DNA from: an uncultured Syntrophomonadaceae bacterium
GTDB taxonomy: Bacteria > Bacillota > Syntrophomonadia > Syntrophomonadales > Syntrophomonadaceae
Reading direction: 5' to 3'
DNA length: 12,879 nucleotides
NCBI GenBank assembly: GCA_944391275.1
Contig: CALXSZ010000037.1
Location: 1-12,879 of the forward strand
Numbering within the stretch: position 1 is the stretch's first letter; each line of letters starts with the position of its first letter. Under the pieces are notes generated by a model. That model was not told the origin of the DNA. It made no database searches and saw nothing but the letters and a program-made list of their open reading frames with translations. Positions 12,750 to 12,879 of this stretch are shown here, piece by piece. Position numbers and translations under genes: made by a program.

Positions 12750-12879
12750 CATACAAAAAATAAGCGTCTTTAAAAGCGATGAACGGAAAGAGTAAACGGA
12801 TGGAATTCGACAGAAAATAAGGGCCGGCGGCTGAGAGCCTTTTACGAAGGAAACCGTTGAATGTGCGTCCGGGAGCTGG
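12750..12879 (+). promoter_or_regulatory. T-box leader (partial), probable threonine specifier
   Basis: T-box RNAs sense uncharged tRNA and switch on aminoacyl-tRNA synthetase or amino-acid genes. Stem I landmarks are visible: GCGATGAACGGAAAGAGTAA (12777-12796, the conserved GAxGA...AGTA region), the distal GGGCCGGCGGCTGAGAGCC (near 12820-12838) and the closing GTCCGGGAGC (12868-12877). The specifier position lies in GAA-ACC-G-TTGAA (12850-12861). By the usual GAA(x)-codon-N-TTGAA layout, ACC (12853-12855) codes for threonine. The antiterminator (TGGNACC) and regulated gene lie beyond the window, so thrS or a threonine biosynthesis/transport gene is inferred, not seen. Confidence 0.85.

Overview
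The window looks like chromosomal DNA from a low-to-mid GC Gram-positive anaerobe of the Bacillota, probably Clostridia or Tissierellia. The reasons are a large Bacillus-type SRP RNA immediately upstream of dnaX-ybaB-recR, strong AGGAGG ribosome binding sites, several TTG/GTG starts, a T-box leader, and many intrinsic terminators. I cannot name a genus. No phage, insertion sequence, CRISPR array, tRNA or rRNA is visible.

Layout. Positions 1-742 are mostly non-coding: a terminator, a leftward very Cys-rich 53-residue ORF (131-292), a bidirectional terminator, and a regulatory stretch with PhoB-style direct repeats. Positions 743-2992 hold a two-component pair, an OmpR-type regulator followed by a sensor kinase. 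Positions 2993-3340 contain a consensus promoter running straight into a 32-residue membrane-peptide ORF and its terminator. The leftward genes htpX (3972-4820) and a shikimate-kinase-like P-loop kinase (3340-3852) follow. Then comes the rightward block SRP RNA, dnaX, ybaB and recR (5170-8145), which serves protein targeting, replication and recombination. A degenerate ~40-nt repeat array and a long hairpin separate recR from the convergent metY (8473-9753). Divergent from metY is a DUF2974/Mbeg1-like hydrolase (10026-11207), then a DtxR/MntR-family regulator (11358-11747). A leftward cytoplasmic serine-hydrolase gene of the beta-lactamase family (11794-12654) follows. The window ends inside a rightward T-box leader whose specifier position reads ACC (threonine), so a threonine-related gene probably lies just outside.

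How the genes relate. The two-component genes are an evident operon, probably autoregulated through repeats just upstream. The SRP RNA-dnaX-ybaB-recR order is a classic conserved Bacillota cluster. Most other genes appear to be single transcription units separated by terminators.

Least explained elements: the 16-cysteine ORF, the apparently leaderless membrane peptide, the repeat array after recR, the possible RNA switch at the htpX start, and the kinase that lacks the shikimate-binding arginine. None of these proves a new multi-gene system. All calls are by eye from the sequence, with no database comparison.
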